From: Vibrio sinus
GTDB taxonomy: Bacteria; Pseudomonadota; Gammaproteobacteria; Enterobacterales; Vibrionaceae
Reading direction: 5' to 3'
Assembly (NCBI RefSeq): GCF_023634645.1
Contig: NZ_JAMKMR010000027.1
Coordinates: 1 to 46,748, forward strand
DNA: 46,748 nucleotides
The position numbers were made by a program, and so were the translations under genes. Positions 8,173 to 16,550 of the stretch are shown in pieces. How positions within the stretch are numbered: position 1 is the stretch's first letter; each line of letters opens with the position of its first letter. The notes under the pieces were generated by a model. That model did no database searches. It was not told where the DNA came from and worked only from the letters and a program-made list of their open reading frames with translations.

Positions 8173-8610
8173 ATGGATAAACTTATTCACTTGATTTATG
8201 TCAGTACGGCCACACAAGAGATGTCCCAAGAGCAGATTTATGAATTATTTACCAAAGCAAGCCTAAACAATCAGACGAAAGAAATAACAGGATTGCTACT
8301 CCATATTGATGGGAGTTTTTTGCAAATATTGGAGGGGGAACAAGAGAAGGTGACGTCATTATATCAAGAGATTACAAAAGACGAGCGTCATACACATTCT
8401 AAAAAAGTATTGTTTGAAGAGATAGAAGAAAGGGGGTTTGCCAACTGGTCGATGGGATTTGCTGGTGTAACACGAGAAGAGTTGCGCTTAATCGACGGGT
8501 TAAATGACTTCTTTGTCGGCGGCACAGTACTACAAGATTTAAGCGAAGAAAAAGTGCTCAAGGTGTTGAGTGCATTTAAAGAAGGTCGATGGCGGGAGAA
8601 GATTCAATAG
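8173..8610 (+). CDS. Stand-alone BLUF-domain blue-light sensor
   Basis: The deduced 145-aa protein is a single BLUF (FAD) domain plus a short C-terminal tail. Residues matching the AppA photocycle set are present with the same spacing: Tyr9 in LIYVS, Asn33, Gln51 in FLQILEGE, Trp92 and Met94 in NWSMGF. It should therefore bind FAD and be photoactive. No output domain is fused, so it must signal through a partner protein, as short BLUF proteins do. The ATG at 8173 is preferred because the domain begins right after it and GAGAGGG lies upstream; an in-frame ATG at 8125 would add 16 residues. Neighbours give no partner clue. Confidence 0.88.
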   Translation: MDKLIHLIYVSTATQEMSQEQIYELFTKASLNNQTKEITGLLLHIDGSFLQILEGEQEKVTSLYQEITKDERHTHSKKVLFEEIEERGFANWSMGFAGVTREELRLIDGLNDFFVGGTVLQDLSEEKVLKVLSAFKEGRWREKIQ

Positions 8611-8626
8611 CTTCTCAAGGGCTTCT

Positions 8627-9385
8627 TTATTGTGGCCAGTTTCGCACTCCTTTGCCTAAGTAGCGTTCGACGATGCCATGTAATGTTCCATCTTTTAGCA
8701 TTGTTTGAATGGTTTCTGTCACTTTGGGGGACAGTTCACTACCTTGACCAAGTTTTGAAAAACCGAGATAACTCGGCTCTTGTATAAGGTGCCTTAAAAT
8801 TTTTATATCACTCGCGCTACCCCCAACTTTCGGCAGTAGTGAATAGACGACCGCATCATTATCGATAAGAATGTTACAACGCTGGCGAAGAAACTTTTTC
8901 AAGTTGAGTGTCGAAGAGTTGGCTAGGTCAATCTTGGTCAGAACTTTGTCTGCAATTGCCGCATCAACTTGTTTACCCGCGCTATAGCCTCTCACCAAAC
9001 AAAACGTAAATCCAGAAAGGGCATTGATATCGCTGTTGGAGCTAATGGTTGAGTCGCCCGGTACAAACATCGCCATGCTTTCATACACAACCGGTAAGTC
9101 CGGGTAACGGCTGAACTGTTGCCTTTCTGCCGTTTTGAACATAGGAAATAGGGCATCTACTTCGCCAGTTTGCATGCCCCGCATTGCTCTGGCCCAAGGC
9201 ATAATCAGTATTTCATGTTCAACATCAAGTCGTGACATGATCTCACTAACAATATCTACGGCAAAACCTTTTGGCTTATTGTCTTCTAAATAGGTAAAGG
9301 GAGGGTAAGGCAAGCTGGCAATTTTGAGGGGTTGTGCCTGAGCCTGAAAGAAGAATATAGAGAAAATAATGAGTAATAAGCGCAT
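8627..9385 (-). CDS. Periplasmic solute-binding protein, family 3-like
   Basis: This 252-aa precursor has a signal peptide ending near AQAQ and the opening LKIASLPYPPFTYLEDNKPKG typical of the SBP_bac_3 fold (amino-acid binding type). The segment after it, GFAVDIVSEIM, is also typical. No permease or ATPase gene is adjacent, so it is an orphan. It may serve as a sensor or work with a distant transporter. It is convergent with the BLUF gene, 16 bases apart, and divergent from the 94-aa gene at 9526. The ligand cannot be predicted. Confidence 0.8.
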   Translation of the reverse strand: MRLLLIIFSIFFFQAQAQPLKIASLPYPPFTYLEDNKPKGFAVDIVSEIMSRLDVEHEILIMPWARAMRGMQTGEVDALFPMFKTAERQQFSRYPDLPVVYESMAMFVPGDSTISSNSDINALSGFTFCLVRGYSAGKQVDAAIADKVLTKIDLANSSTLNLKKFLRQRCNILIDNDAVVYSLLPKVGGSASDIKILRHLIQEPSYLGFSKLGQGSELSPKVTETIQTMLKDGTLHGIVERYLGKGVRNWPQ

Positions 9386-9525
9386 GAGCTACCCCTGAAT
9401 TGATATTTTTAACATTAGGAGAGAGTGGACAGGAGATCCAGTATCGACGCCGACGGTGACTTTTACTTACTCACTGTTAGTTTTCTCCTACTATTAACTC
9501 ATAGCCATCAGTTTGTGAGAGTGGA

Positions 9526-9810
9526 ATGCAATACGACGTCACCATCATTGTGCATATTTTGAATAACCAAAAATACTTAGTCGGTTACAGAGAAATGCGG
9601 CTGCCTTTTGCCCCATTTATTGGTATGTCGATACAAAGTGAGTCAGTGGATTTTGGGGCTCTGGATACGGTGACGTGGATAGAACTTGAGAGTCGATTTA
9701 GTTGCACGATCAGTTACGAGAGAGCACACAGCCCAGATGATTTAGAGTATATTCTTAATGAAGCAAGCTCCATGGGGTACAAGTGGGTCGAGCAGGAGAA
9801 AGCCACATGA
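9526..9810 (+). CDS. Hypothetical protein (94 aa)
   Basis: I do not recognise this gene. The 94-aa product is soluble, acidic and without a signal peptide, with mixed strand-helix character (start MQYDVTIIVHILNNQ). The ATG at 9526 is preceded by GAGTGGA. It stands alone between an upstream divergent binding-protein gene and the convergent metS gene. The stop lies inside a long hairpin (9801-9833), a good sign that the gene is real and expressed. Confidence 0.6.
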   Translation: MQYDVTIIVHILNNQKYLVGYREMRLPFAPFIGMSIQSESVDFGALDTVTWIELESRFSCTISYERAHSPDDLEYILNEASSMGYKWVEQEKAT

Positions 9811-9833
9811 ATCACGAGGTGAAACATGTGGCT
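9801..9833. terminator. Bidirectional hairpin between 9526 gene and metS
   Basis: Perfect arms AGCCACATG (9801-9809) and CATGTGGCT (9825-9833), with an inner TCAC/GTGA pair, lie between two convergent genes. There is no strong T-run on either side, so termination may be partial. Confidence 0.55.
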
Positions 9834-9846
9834 GTACTGTTAAAAA

Positions 9847-9942
9847 TTATTGTTTGTTCATCGCTTTTCTAAGGCAGAAGGCTGCGCCGCCCCATGTAAT
9901 CCCTAAGCCTAGAACCATCATAAATATTGCACCTGCAGTCAT
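9847..9942 (-). CDS. metS: MetS small subunit of methionine/alanine importer
   Basis: A 31-codon gene reads MTAGAIFMMVLGLGITWGG and continues with a short basic tail ending NKQ. It is a single membrane helix, typical of the MetS-type partner of NSS-family MetP transporters. An AAGGAG site sits within the end of metP, and the start lies four bases beyond the metP stop, so the two are translated together. Size, sequence and position all match the known two-component importer of Corynebacterium and many proteobacteria. Confidence 0.88.
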   Translation of the reverse strand: MTAGAIFMMVLGLGITWGGAAFCLRKAMNKQ

Positions 9943-9946
9943 CTTT

Positions 9947-11404
9947 CTAGAACTCCTTTTTACTGGTCATATTAATAAATATACTCACGACAAACAGAGC
10001 ACCGATGAGTACCCAGCCGAGCGTTAAGTCGTATCCGCCATAGCCTTTGGTAAATAGCGTAAAGAACTTAGAGGCGACAATGATGGCTAAGATGATTGGT
10101 GTGATAAAACGTAGGCATACATCAAACCAAGTACTGATATTAAAGTCAGAAATGTTATTGACGTAATCACGCACATCCGCAATTTTAAATAGCCAGGCCA
10201 TCAGGATAACCTCTACTAAGCAGCTTGTGACTATGCCCACGTTATTGGCAAAGTGATCCACTAAATCAAGAAGTAATAGGCCGCCATTTGTAGCAAATGC
10301 CATGGAGATAATAAATCCAAGGCCGATGGCAATATTAGCGGCTTTTTTGCGGCTCCAACCAAGTTTGTCAATGATTGAACTGGTTACCGCTTCCATGATG
10401 GAGATATGGGAGCTTAAGCCTGCCACGACAAGAGCTAGGAAAAAGAGTGGCCCGAGTATATAGGGAGCTGGCAATAGGTTAATGGCTGCGGGTAGGGTGA
10501 CGAACGCCAAGCCTACGCCTGAGGTGACCACATCCGTAATCGGCTTATCTTGAGCGTGAGCCATGTATCCTAAGACGGAAAAGATCATGATGCCCGCCAA
10601 AATAGAGAAGCCACAGTTAATCAAAACGGTCATGAAAGCGTTGTTACTGATATCGGATTTGGCTGGTAAGTAGCTGGAATAAGCGATCATGATGGCAAAG
10701 CCGATACTTAGGGTGAAGAATATTTGTCCGTAGGCAGCCGCCCATACTTTCACATCCCAAATTTTGCTGAAATCGGGTTTGAACATGTAGTTCACCCCTT
10801 CAACCGCGCCAGGCAGCATAATCATGCGGCCGATGAGTACCAATACCATAATGAATAAAATAGGCATCATGACCTTAGAGGCCTTTTCAATACCTGATTT
10901 TACCCCGCCTACAATCGCTGCATATGTCACTGCCCATGCAATGAGCATAGAAAACGCGATATTCCATTGTATTGAGCCGAGGTGGGTAGGAGAGTTATCA
11001 CCCAGTGCTAAATACTCCTTGAAGAAAAAGGAGTTGGTGTCTTGTCCCCAACTTTGGGTAAACGACATACCAAAGTAGGAAATAGCCCAGCCTATCACCG
11101 CCACATAGTAGACAGCGATGGTGGCCGCTATACCAACTTGAAACCAACCAAGCCACTGAAACTTGGAGTGAATATGCGCTAGAGTTTTTGGTGCCGAGCC
11201 TCTGTATTTGTGCCCCATGCTGAACTCTAAGATCATAAAGGGAATACCAGCGGTAATCATTGCAAATAGGTAAGGGATGAAGAATGCACCGCCTCCATTA
11301 TCATAAGCCATGTATGGAAAGCGCCAGATGTTACCTAAGCCAATAGCAGAGCCTACTGCCGCAAGTATAAATCCGGCGCGAGATCCCCATTGTTCGCGAC
11401 TCAT
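9947..11404 (-). CDS. metP: Sodium-dependent amino-acid transporter (NSS family, MetP-like)
   Basis: The 485-aa protein is a polytopic neurotransmitter:sodium symporter homologue of about 11-12 membrane segments. The first-helix Na-site motif is GSAIGLGNIWRFPY, followed by NGGGAFFIPY, both hallmarks of the family. The adjoining metS gene strongly suggests methionine and/or alanine uptake by analogy with MetPS. Substrate assignment is by context, not by binding-site analysis. A long upstream region (11405-11868) holds its promoter. Confidence 0.85.
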   Translation of the reverse strand: MSREQWGSRAGFILAAVGSAIGLGNIWRFPYMAYDNGGGAFFIPYLFAMITAGIPFMILEFSMGHKYRGSAPKTLAHIHSKFQWLGWFQVGIAATIAVYYVAVIGWAISYFGMSFTQSWGQDTNSFFFKEYLALGDNSPTHLGSIQWNIAFSMLIAWAVTYAAIVGGVKSGIEKASKVMMPILFIMVLVLIGRMIMLPGAVEGVNYMFKPDFSKIWDVKVWAAAYGQIFFTLSIGFAIMIAYSSYLPAKSDISNNAFMTVLINCGFSILAGIMIFSVLGYMAHAQDKPITDVVTSGVGLAFVTLPAAINLLPAPYILGPLFFLALVVAGLSSHISIMEAVTSSIIDKLGWSRKKAANIAIGLGFIISMAFATNGGLLLLDLVDHFANNVGIVTSCLVEVILMAWLFKIADVRDYVNNISDFNISTWFDVCLRFITPIILAIIVASKFFTLFTKGYGGYDLTLGWVLIGALFVVSIFINMTSKKEF

Positions 11405-11868
11405 ATGTTAACTCCTGTATGGTAAAAGTAGTTGAGCTTTGTAACGTATAAATTAGTAGGGTGTTTTTCATACAATTAAACTGGTTTCCTACCGTTGTTA
11501 TTGTATTTTATTCAGCTAAATTCGATTTTTTTGAAATTAAATCCCAAAAATCACGCTAAAGCTCAGGGTATTGTTCTGAATTATTCTTCTCATTCGCATC
11601 TTAGCCGAGATATTCAGCTAATAGCCCAAAAAAGATACATAGTTGTAGTAAAGAGCGCAATAAGTGACTGATGTTGCTTTCTTGTTAATGTGATTGGCTT
11701 TTGTAGTTAAACCGAATGGAGCTAGCAGCTAAACACACTCTTATTGATAAACTTAGAGTTATATACTGTTAACTGATTAATCCGCAATACAAAGGTCTAA
11801 ATATCACTAAATATGTAAAATTTAGATGAATGTTCTATTTGTACGCTTTTTGTACACTAATTTAACAA
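11405..11868. other. 464-bp intergenic region
   Basis: AT-rich DNA between the metP start and the end of the barrel-protein gene, both on the minus strand. It should contain the metP promoter and the barrel-gene terminator. I see only a weak 7-bp AT-rich inverted repeat (TCTAAAT 11796-11802 / ATTTAGA 11820-11826). No ORF with a credible ribosome site was found. Confidence 0.5.
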
Positions 11869-12447
11869 TTAAAAGGTGAGAGTCAGACCTAAATTCGTAG
11901 AGTATTGGTTGACCCAGTCTGTTTTAAACTGCACAACGCAGCTATTTGATGAGGAGGTGCATGCACCAGTCGCTTGCCCATCGACACTGGTTCCTAACCA
12001 ACGTAGCTGCCCGTTAAGGTACAGGTTTTTCAGCATTCGGTATTCAAATCCACCAAAAATGCTTGCTGAGAAGCCATAGTCCCTCATCCAATCAGTATCG
12101 ACGTAGGAACCACCAATCCCAAGCCCCATATAGCTATAGACATCTTTATTTAATTCGTAATGTAGGCTGCTTTGAAAGTGTAAGTAATTCATTTTGACAT
12201 CGACACTGAGTTGCTTGACCTTGCTACTCTGATAGGCATAGAAAAAACCAATGCGGCCATCGTCAAAGTCACTCTCGATGCTGACTGCACCACTTTCAGA
12301 ACCTCTGATTCGATAGTCAGTCCCATCTTGATCTTTTACTTCCCCTCCCGCGGTATAGCCAACCCAGGGAGTGATATAAATATCAGCCAAGCTAGTGAAA
12401 CTGGCGAAAGCGCTACTTAGTAAAATGAGCCTAACTCTTTGCTTCAT
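11869..12447 (-). CDS. Outer-membrane beta-barrel protein
   Basis: The deduced 192-aa precursor has a signal peptide (MKQRVRLILL... cut near SLAD) and alternating polar/aromatic strands ending in a C-terminal Phe (LGLTLTF), the usual signature of an eight-stranded outer-membrane barrel. Two cysteines in the GACTSSSNSC segment may form a loop disulfide. The ATG at 12447 is preferred over a TTG at 12462. The function is unknown; small barrels of this kind are often porin-like, adhesins or structural. Confidence 0.72.
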   Translation of the reverse strand: MKQRVRLILLSSAFASFTSLADIYITPWVGYTAGGEVKDQDGTDYRIRGSESGAVSIESDFDDGRIGFFYAYQSSKVKQLSVDVKMNYLHFQSSLHYELNKDVYSYMGLGIGGSYVDTDWMRDYGFSASIFGGFEYRMLKNLYLNGQLRWLGTSVDGQATGACTSSSNSCVVQFKTDWVNQYSTNLGLTLTF

Positions 12448-12604
12448 ATTCAGATTCCCCAAGTCGTATTGGGTATAAGTGTGATAGCAACATCAGAATC
12501 TAGCATGAAAAAAACTCGAGAATTGAAGATACCTCACATAGATGTTATTAAACAGATGTTATTAATTTGTTATGTAAACAAACCATACAGAGGTGGAGGT
12601 ACAT

Positions 12605-12697
12605 ATGGAGAAAGAACTAAAATATGCGATTATCGTTAGCGTTTTGACTTTAGCGTATTTGTCGAGCTTCGGTATTATTGCAATCACGACCAACTAA
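12605..12697 (+). CDS. YnhF-like 30-aa membrane micro-protein
   Basis: A 30-codon ORF (begins MEKELKYAIIVSVLTLAYL, ends ITTN) has a strong GGAGG site eight bases or so upstream. It encodes one hydrophobic helix after a charged N-terminus, the pattern of the YnhF family of tiny inner-membrane proteins. It ends nine bases before the patatin start, so the two form an operon. The YnhF assignment rests on size and general pattern from memory. Confidence 0.65.
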   Translation: MEKELKYAIIVSVLTLAYLSSFGIIAITTN

Positions 12698-12706
12698 TAG
12701 GGATTT

Positions 12707-13858
12707 ATGGATAATAGCGGAATCATTACTAACGCTGCTTCCGCCGTCGATTTAGATCGACTAGGGAAATATACCGGAGGAAAAATTACTCTTGTTGCCC
12801 AAGGAGGTGGGCAGAGAGGCATATTTACCTCTGGTGTGCTTGACGCCTTTATTCTCTCCGAATTTGATCCATTTCATGAATTTTATGGCACGTCCGCTGG
12901 TGCATTGAATTTATGCGGATTTTTTTCTCGTCAACATGGCTTAGGCCGATCGTTCATTTTGGATCTCACTACCTCATCTGATTTCTTCAATCTATTTCGC
13001 TATATTCGGAAAAAGCAGTTTCTTGGCTTAGACTGGGCATTGAATACCTTGTGTGAGTTTCCCTATCAACTTGATATTGATCTAGGTCGGAAAAAGCTTG
13101 GGCAACGGCGGGCGTTTGCGGCTGTGACCCATGCTCACTCTTATCGCGACCACTACTTTCCCATTTTTCGCGAAGATTGGCACAATATTATGATTGCGAC
13201 GTGTGCTATTCCTCGCCTATACAACCAGTCTGTTGAACTTGATGGGGCTGAATACGTTGATGGTGGAGTGTCAGCTGCGATCCCTGTGCAGCAGGCATGG
13301 CGTCAAGGAGCGCGGTGTATTGTTGTTATCCGCACCGAAGGGCAGGATATTGATGATGATTGCGAGGTCAAAGAAATGTCAGTCCCGAATACCGAGATGG
13401 AATGGTTTAGAGACTCTTTCAGTAGCATCCAAGAGCAGTGGTCACAGAAGGTCCAACAATGGAAATCAGATTGGAACAGTTTCTTCTACCAGCAGGTTGA
13501 ACGTTCTAAGCAACAGAAGAAGGATCATATTCACTTGGAGTCTCTCAATGGGGGACGATGGTTATTTGGTGCAGACGACGTCTATAGAGTCAGTCATCTA
13601 CTAGGGGAAAAGTTTGATTCAGGTTTGGCGGATATGCTAATGGTGCATTACCAAACGTACTCATTAACCCAGGACTTTCTCAACGCTCCGCCAGATGATT
13701 GCTTTATTGTTCAGATAAAACCAGAAGGGCCTTTGCGCTCTAGCTCATTGATGAGTAAAGAAGAAAACCTACTGCATGATTATGAAATGGGCTTGGATGC
13801 TGGTAAGCGATTTGTTGAAGCGTTTAATTCTATATTCAAAGGGGAGCACCATGGGTGA
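12707..13858 (+). CDS. Patatin-like phospholipase (YjjU family)
   Basis: This 383-aa protein carries the patatin elements: the oxyanion glycine loop GGGQRG (33-38), the nucleophile Ser63 in GTSAG and the dyad Asp185 in DGG. Overall layout resembles E. coli YjjU. It lacks a signal peptide, so it is probably a cytoplasmic or membrane-associated lipid hydrolase. A central charged, Gln/Lys/Trp-rich segment (about 235-275) looks helical and is not typical catalytic core. It is co-transcribed with the micro-protein gene upstream, which might anchor or modulate it (inference). Confidence 0.85.
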   Translation: MDNSGIITNAASAVDLDRLGKYTGGKITLVAQGGGQRGIFTSGVLDAFILSEFDPFHEFYGTSAGALNLCGFFSRQHGLGRSFILDLTTSSDFFNLFRYIRKKQFLGLDWALNTLCEFPYQLDIDLGRKKLGQRRAFAAVTHAHSYRDHYFPIFREDWHNIMIATCAIPRLYNQSVELDGAEYVDGGVSAAIPVQQAWRQGARCIVVIRTEGQDIDDDCEVKEMSVPNTEMEWFRDSFSSIQEQWSQKVQQWKSDWNSFFYQQVERSKQQKKDHIHLESLNGGRWLFGADDVYRVSHLLGEKFDSGLADMLMVHYQTYSLTQDFLNAPPDDCFIVQIKPEGPLRSSSLMSKEENLLHDYEMGLDAGKRFVEAFNSIFKGEHHG

Positions 13859-13868
13859 GCCCGTATGG

Positions 13869-14615
13869 TTACTGTGATTTCTCTATACGATCAAGGTATT
13901 GGGACATAATTTTGTCCACATCTATTTTCTTGATTCCTTGATCAACGATATCTTTCCATTTTCTTCCTACTTTATCGTTCGAAAAAGCAATGAATAGTTT
14001 CTTGTCATTCAACATTCTTTCATTCATTTTCAGTAGGTTCTTTTGTTTTTTAAGCGTGTTATCGGTATTAACCAAATACGCAAAAACGTTACTGTCGATG
14101 ACTGCTAGACGGATTCGCTTTTCAGCGACCTTATGTAAATTTTGTGTATCTCTAATGACTGCTTCGACTTTGATTTCTCCACTAGCAATCATATCATCTA
14201 ATTCTTTCGTGTTAACGTAGCCACTAATCACTCCAAGCTTTACCGCTTTCAAGTCTTGCAAACTCGACCACATAAACGGTGTTGATTTGTGTTCAACAAG
14301 GCCTAATGGACCTGTGCCGATCGGCAGTGAAAAAATAACCTCTTCTGATTCGAAATAATATTCTGGAAAGTAACCCGCATATTTAGGTTGAGTTTTTGCA
14401 AGCATCACCGTACGTTGCCAAGGGTAGAACTCAACACGCAATTCATGCCCCATGGCTTCTACTGCCGCCTTTACAACCATGACGCTTGCCCCTTGATGAA
14501 TAAGATTTGAGCCAGTGTATGGTGGCCACTCTAGTGAAGTTAACGTCAGCATATCGGCTCGCACAAACTGGAGTGGCAGCATAAGAAAATATAAGAGCGT
14601 CAGTGTTGTTTTCAT
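13869..14615 (-). CDS. Periplasmic solute-binding protein, family 3-like
   Basis: The 248-aa precursor has a signal peptide (MKTTLTLLYFLMLPLQ, cut near VRAD) and the opening SLEWPPYTG seen in family-3-type binding proteins. It has no transporter genes beside it, like the one at 8627, and the two share only fold-level similarity. The ATG at 14615 is chosen because the signal peptide starts there; an upstream in-frame ATG adds eight residues. It converges on the patatin gene with ten bases between. The ligand is unknown. Confidence 0.75.
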   Translation of the reverse strand: MKTTLTLLYFLMLPLQFVRADMLTLTSLEWPPYTGSNLIHQGASVMVVKAAVEAMGHELRVEFYPWQRTVMLAKTQPKYAGYFPEYYFESEEVIFSLPIGTGPLGLVEHKSTPFMWSSLQDLKAVKLGVISGYVNTKELDDMIASGEIKVEAVIRDTQNLHKVAEKRIRLAVIDSNVFAYLVNTDNTLKKQKNLLKMNERMLNDKKLFIAFSNDKVGRKWKDIVDQGIKKIDVDKIMSQYLDRIEKSQ

Positions 14616-14806
14616 GTGGATGAATACATATCGGTCCATTATTAATAAAATAATAGATTATAAATGGGCGCACTAAAGCTTCTCTATTCTATTGCCTTTG
14701 TATCCTTCAGCAAACCAAGGTAATCACCGACAAAGCCAAACAAAAAACGTACACGGACAACGATATGTCGGCGGTTGTTACACAATCGAGGTTTGGGACC
14801 TCACCG

Positions 14807-16249
14807 TTAAGCCGATAAAATCCTCATACAGTTCGTTGAACCAATGACATCCATTATGTCACCTTGAGTGATGATCACTAGATCTCCTGCATCCAGTAAT
14901 CCTTTATTTTTTAACGTGTCGACAGCGGCTTGCGCGGTAGGCAGCCCGGCATCACCGGTGTAGTGAAAATAAACGGGCGAAACGCCTCGATATAATGTAC
15001 TTAACTCTAAAGTACTTTCGTTTCGGGATAAGGCAAATATCGGTAAACCCGAACTCAGGCGGGACATCATTAATGCGGTTCTGCCTGACTCTGTCAATGT
15101 AATCATTGCCTTGACCCCTTTCATATGGTTTGCGGCAAACATGGTTGACATGGCTACCGTTTCTTCTCCCGTTTCAAAAGTACGATCGAGTCGGTAGGTC
15201 GAGCGGTTGATGGCAGACATCTTTTCAGCGCCAAGGCAAACTTCAGCCATAGATTTAACGGTTTCGACAGGGAACTGACCGGCGGCTGTTTCTCCCGAAA
15301 GCATGACGGCATCGGTACCATCTAACACGGCATTGGCAACGTCCATGACTTCTGCTCGTGTTGGCACTGCATTTTCTATCATTGACTCCATCATTTGGGT
15401 CGCGGTGATGACCGTTCTATTGAGGCTTCTTGCACGTCGAATTAATTGCTTTTGAACACCGATTAACTCTGGGTCACCGATTTCTACTCCTAAGTCTCCA
15501 CGAGCCACCATTACCGCATCCGAGGCCATGATGATCTCATCAATGTTTTCGACACACTCAACGGTTTCCGCTCGTTCAACTTTTGCGACCAGCTTTGCCT
15601 CTAATCCTGCATCTCTAGCCAGACGCCTAGCATACTTCATATCTTCGCCATTGCGTGGGAAAGATACCGCTAAATAACTCACGTTGATTTCGGCAGCGAG
15701 TAAGATATCGGCTTTATCTTTGTCTGTCAGCGCGTCGGCCGATAAGCCGCCCCCTTTTTTGTTGATGCCTTTGTTGTTGGACAATATGCCACCCATCGTG
15801 ACGCGGGTATGCACTTTATCGCCTTCGACAGACGTCACTTTGAGCTGAATCCGGCCATCATCGAGCAGCAGCAAATCGTTAGGTGAAACGTCATTAGGCA
15901 ACGCTTTGTAATCTATACCTACCGCTTCTTGATCGCCTTGTCCATCTTCAAGTGCGGCATCTAGGACAAAGGCATCGCCCACATTTAGGCATACTTTTCC
16001 TTCTTTGAAAGTAGAAACTCTAATTTTGGGGCCCTGTAAATCGCCTAGGATAGCCACGTGTGTCCCCAGCTTGGCGGCGATGGTTTTGACTTTTTGCGCT
16101 CTGTGTTTGTGTTCTTCAGGTTTACCATGAGAAAAATTGAGTCTGACTACGTTGGCTCCAGCGGCAATTATTTGCTCCAAATTATCGTCTTTATCTGTCG
16201 AAGGGCCGAGGGTCGCAACAATTTTTGTGCGTCTTAAAGTTGATGTCAT
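14807..16249 (-). CDS. pykA: Pyruvate kinase II (PykA)
   Basis: Pyruvate kinase converts phosphoenolpyruvate and ADP to pyruvate and ATP in the last step of glycolysis. The 480-aa protein has the expected RRTKIVATLGPS start, NFSHG, GDLQGPKIRVS, the catalytic-lysine block VAKVERAE, MVARGDLGVE and the TQMMESM loop. Length and sequence follow E. coli PykA (AMP-activated) rather than PykF. It is divergent from mlc across a 301-bp region, linking glycolysis with a sugar-uptake regulator. Confidence 0.96.
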   Translation of the reverse strand: MTSTLRRTKIVATLGPSTDKDDNLEQIIAAGANVVRLNFSHGKPEEHKHRAQKVKTIAAKLGTHVAILGDLQGPKIRVSTFKEGKVCLNVGDAFVLDAALEDGQGDQEAVGIDYKALPNDVSPNDLLLLDDGRIQLKVTSVEGDKVHTRVTMGGILSNNKGINKKGGGLSADALTDKDKADILLAAEINVSYLAVSFPRNGEDMKYARRLARDAGLEAKLVAKVERAETVECVENIDEIIMASDAVMVARGDLGVEIGDPELIGVQKQLIRRARSLNRTVITATQMMESMIENAVPTRAEVMDVANAVLDGTDAVMLSGETAAGQFPVETVKSMAEVCLGAEKMSAINRSTYRLDRTFETGEETVAMSTMFAANHMKGVKAMITLTESGRTALMMSRLSSGLPIFALSRNESTLELSTLYRGVSPVYFHYTGDAGLPTAQAAVDTLKNKGLLDAGDLVIITQGDIMDVIGSTNCMRILSA

Positions 16250-16550
16250 GATGGCGTCCTAAGTTCCTGATTGGCTCTGGTAAGTATAAGCAAAGTATAG
16301 GAATTTAAGTCACAAAGTCTGAGATTTTTGTGTGGTTTTGACGTTAGGCCCCACAAGGGAGCGTCTGTCATAAGATGTTCATTGTTGTGAATTATATTTT
16401 AAATAAATGTAATCTCGCTGACCTATACTCACTCAAATTTGGAATTGTATCGCTATATCCGTGACCATGGTCACGATGGCATATCAAATCACTTCACAAT
16501 TAGTTCGCAAAGTAAAAAAATCACCGGGTTGTTGAATTTCGGAGTACGCA
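16250..16550. promoter_or_regulatory. Divergent pykA/mlc promoter region with CRP-like palindrome
   Basis: This 301-bp region separates pykA and mlc. At 16460-16475 is a perfect 16-bp palindrome, CGTGACCATGGTCACG, containing GTGA-N6-TCAC, the core of a CRP site. It lies about 75 bases before the mlc start codon, suited to control of mlc. No clear Cra or Mlc site was found. Confidence 0.6.

Noticed and set aside
9758..10027. 89-aa plus-strand ORF
   Set aside because: It overlaps metS and metP antisense and has no recognisable product; metS on the minus strand is the better reading.
12439..12639. 66-aa plus-strand ORF ahead of the patatin
   Set aside because: It has no ribosome site and overlaps the start of the YnhF-like ORF, which has a strong one.
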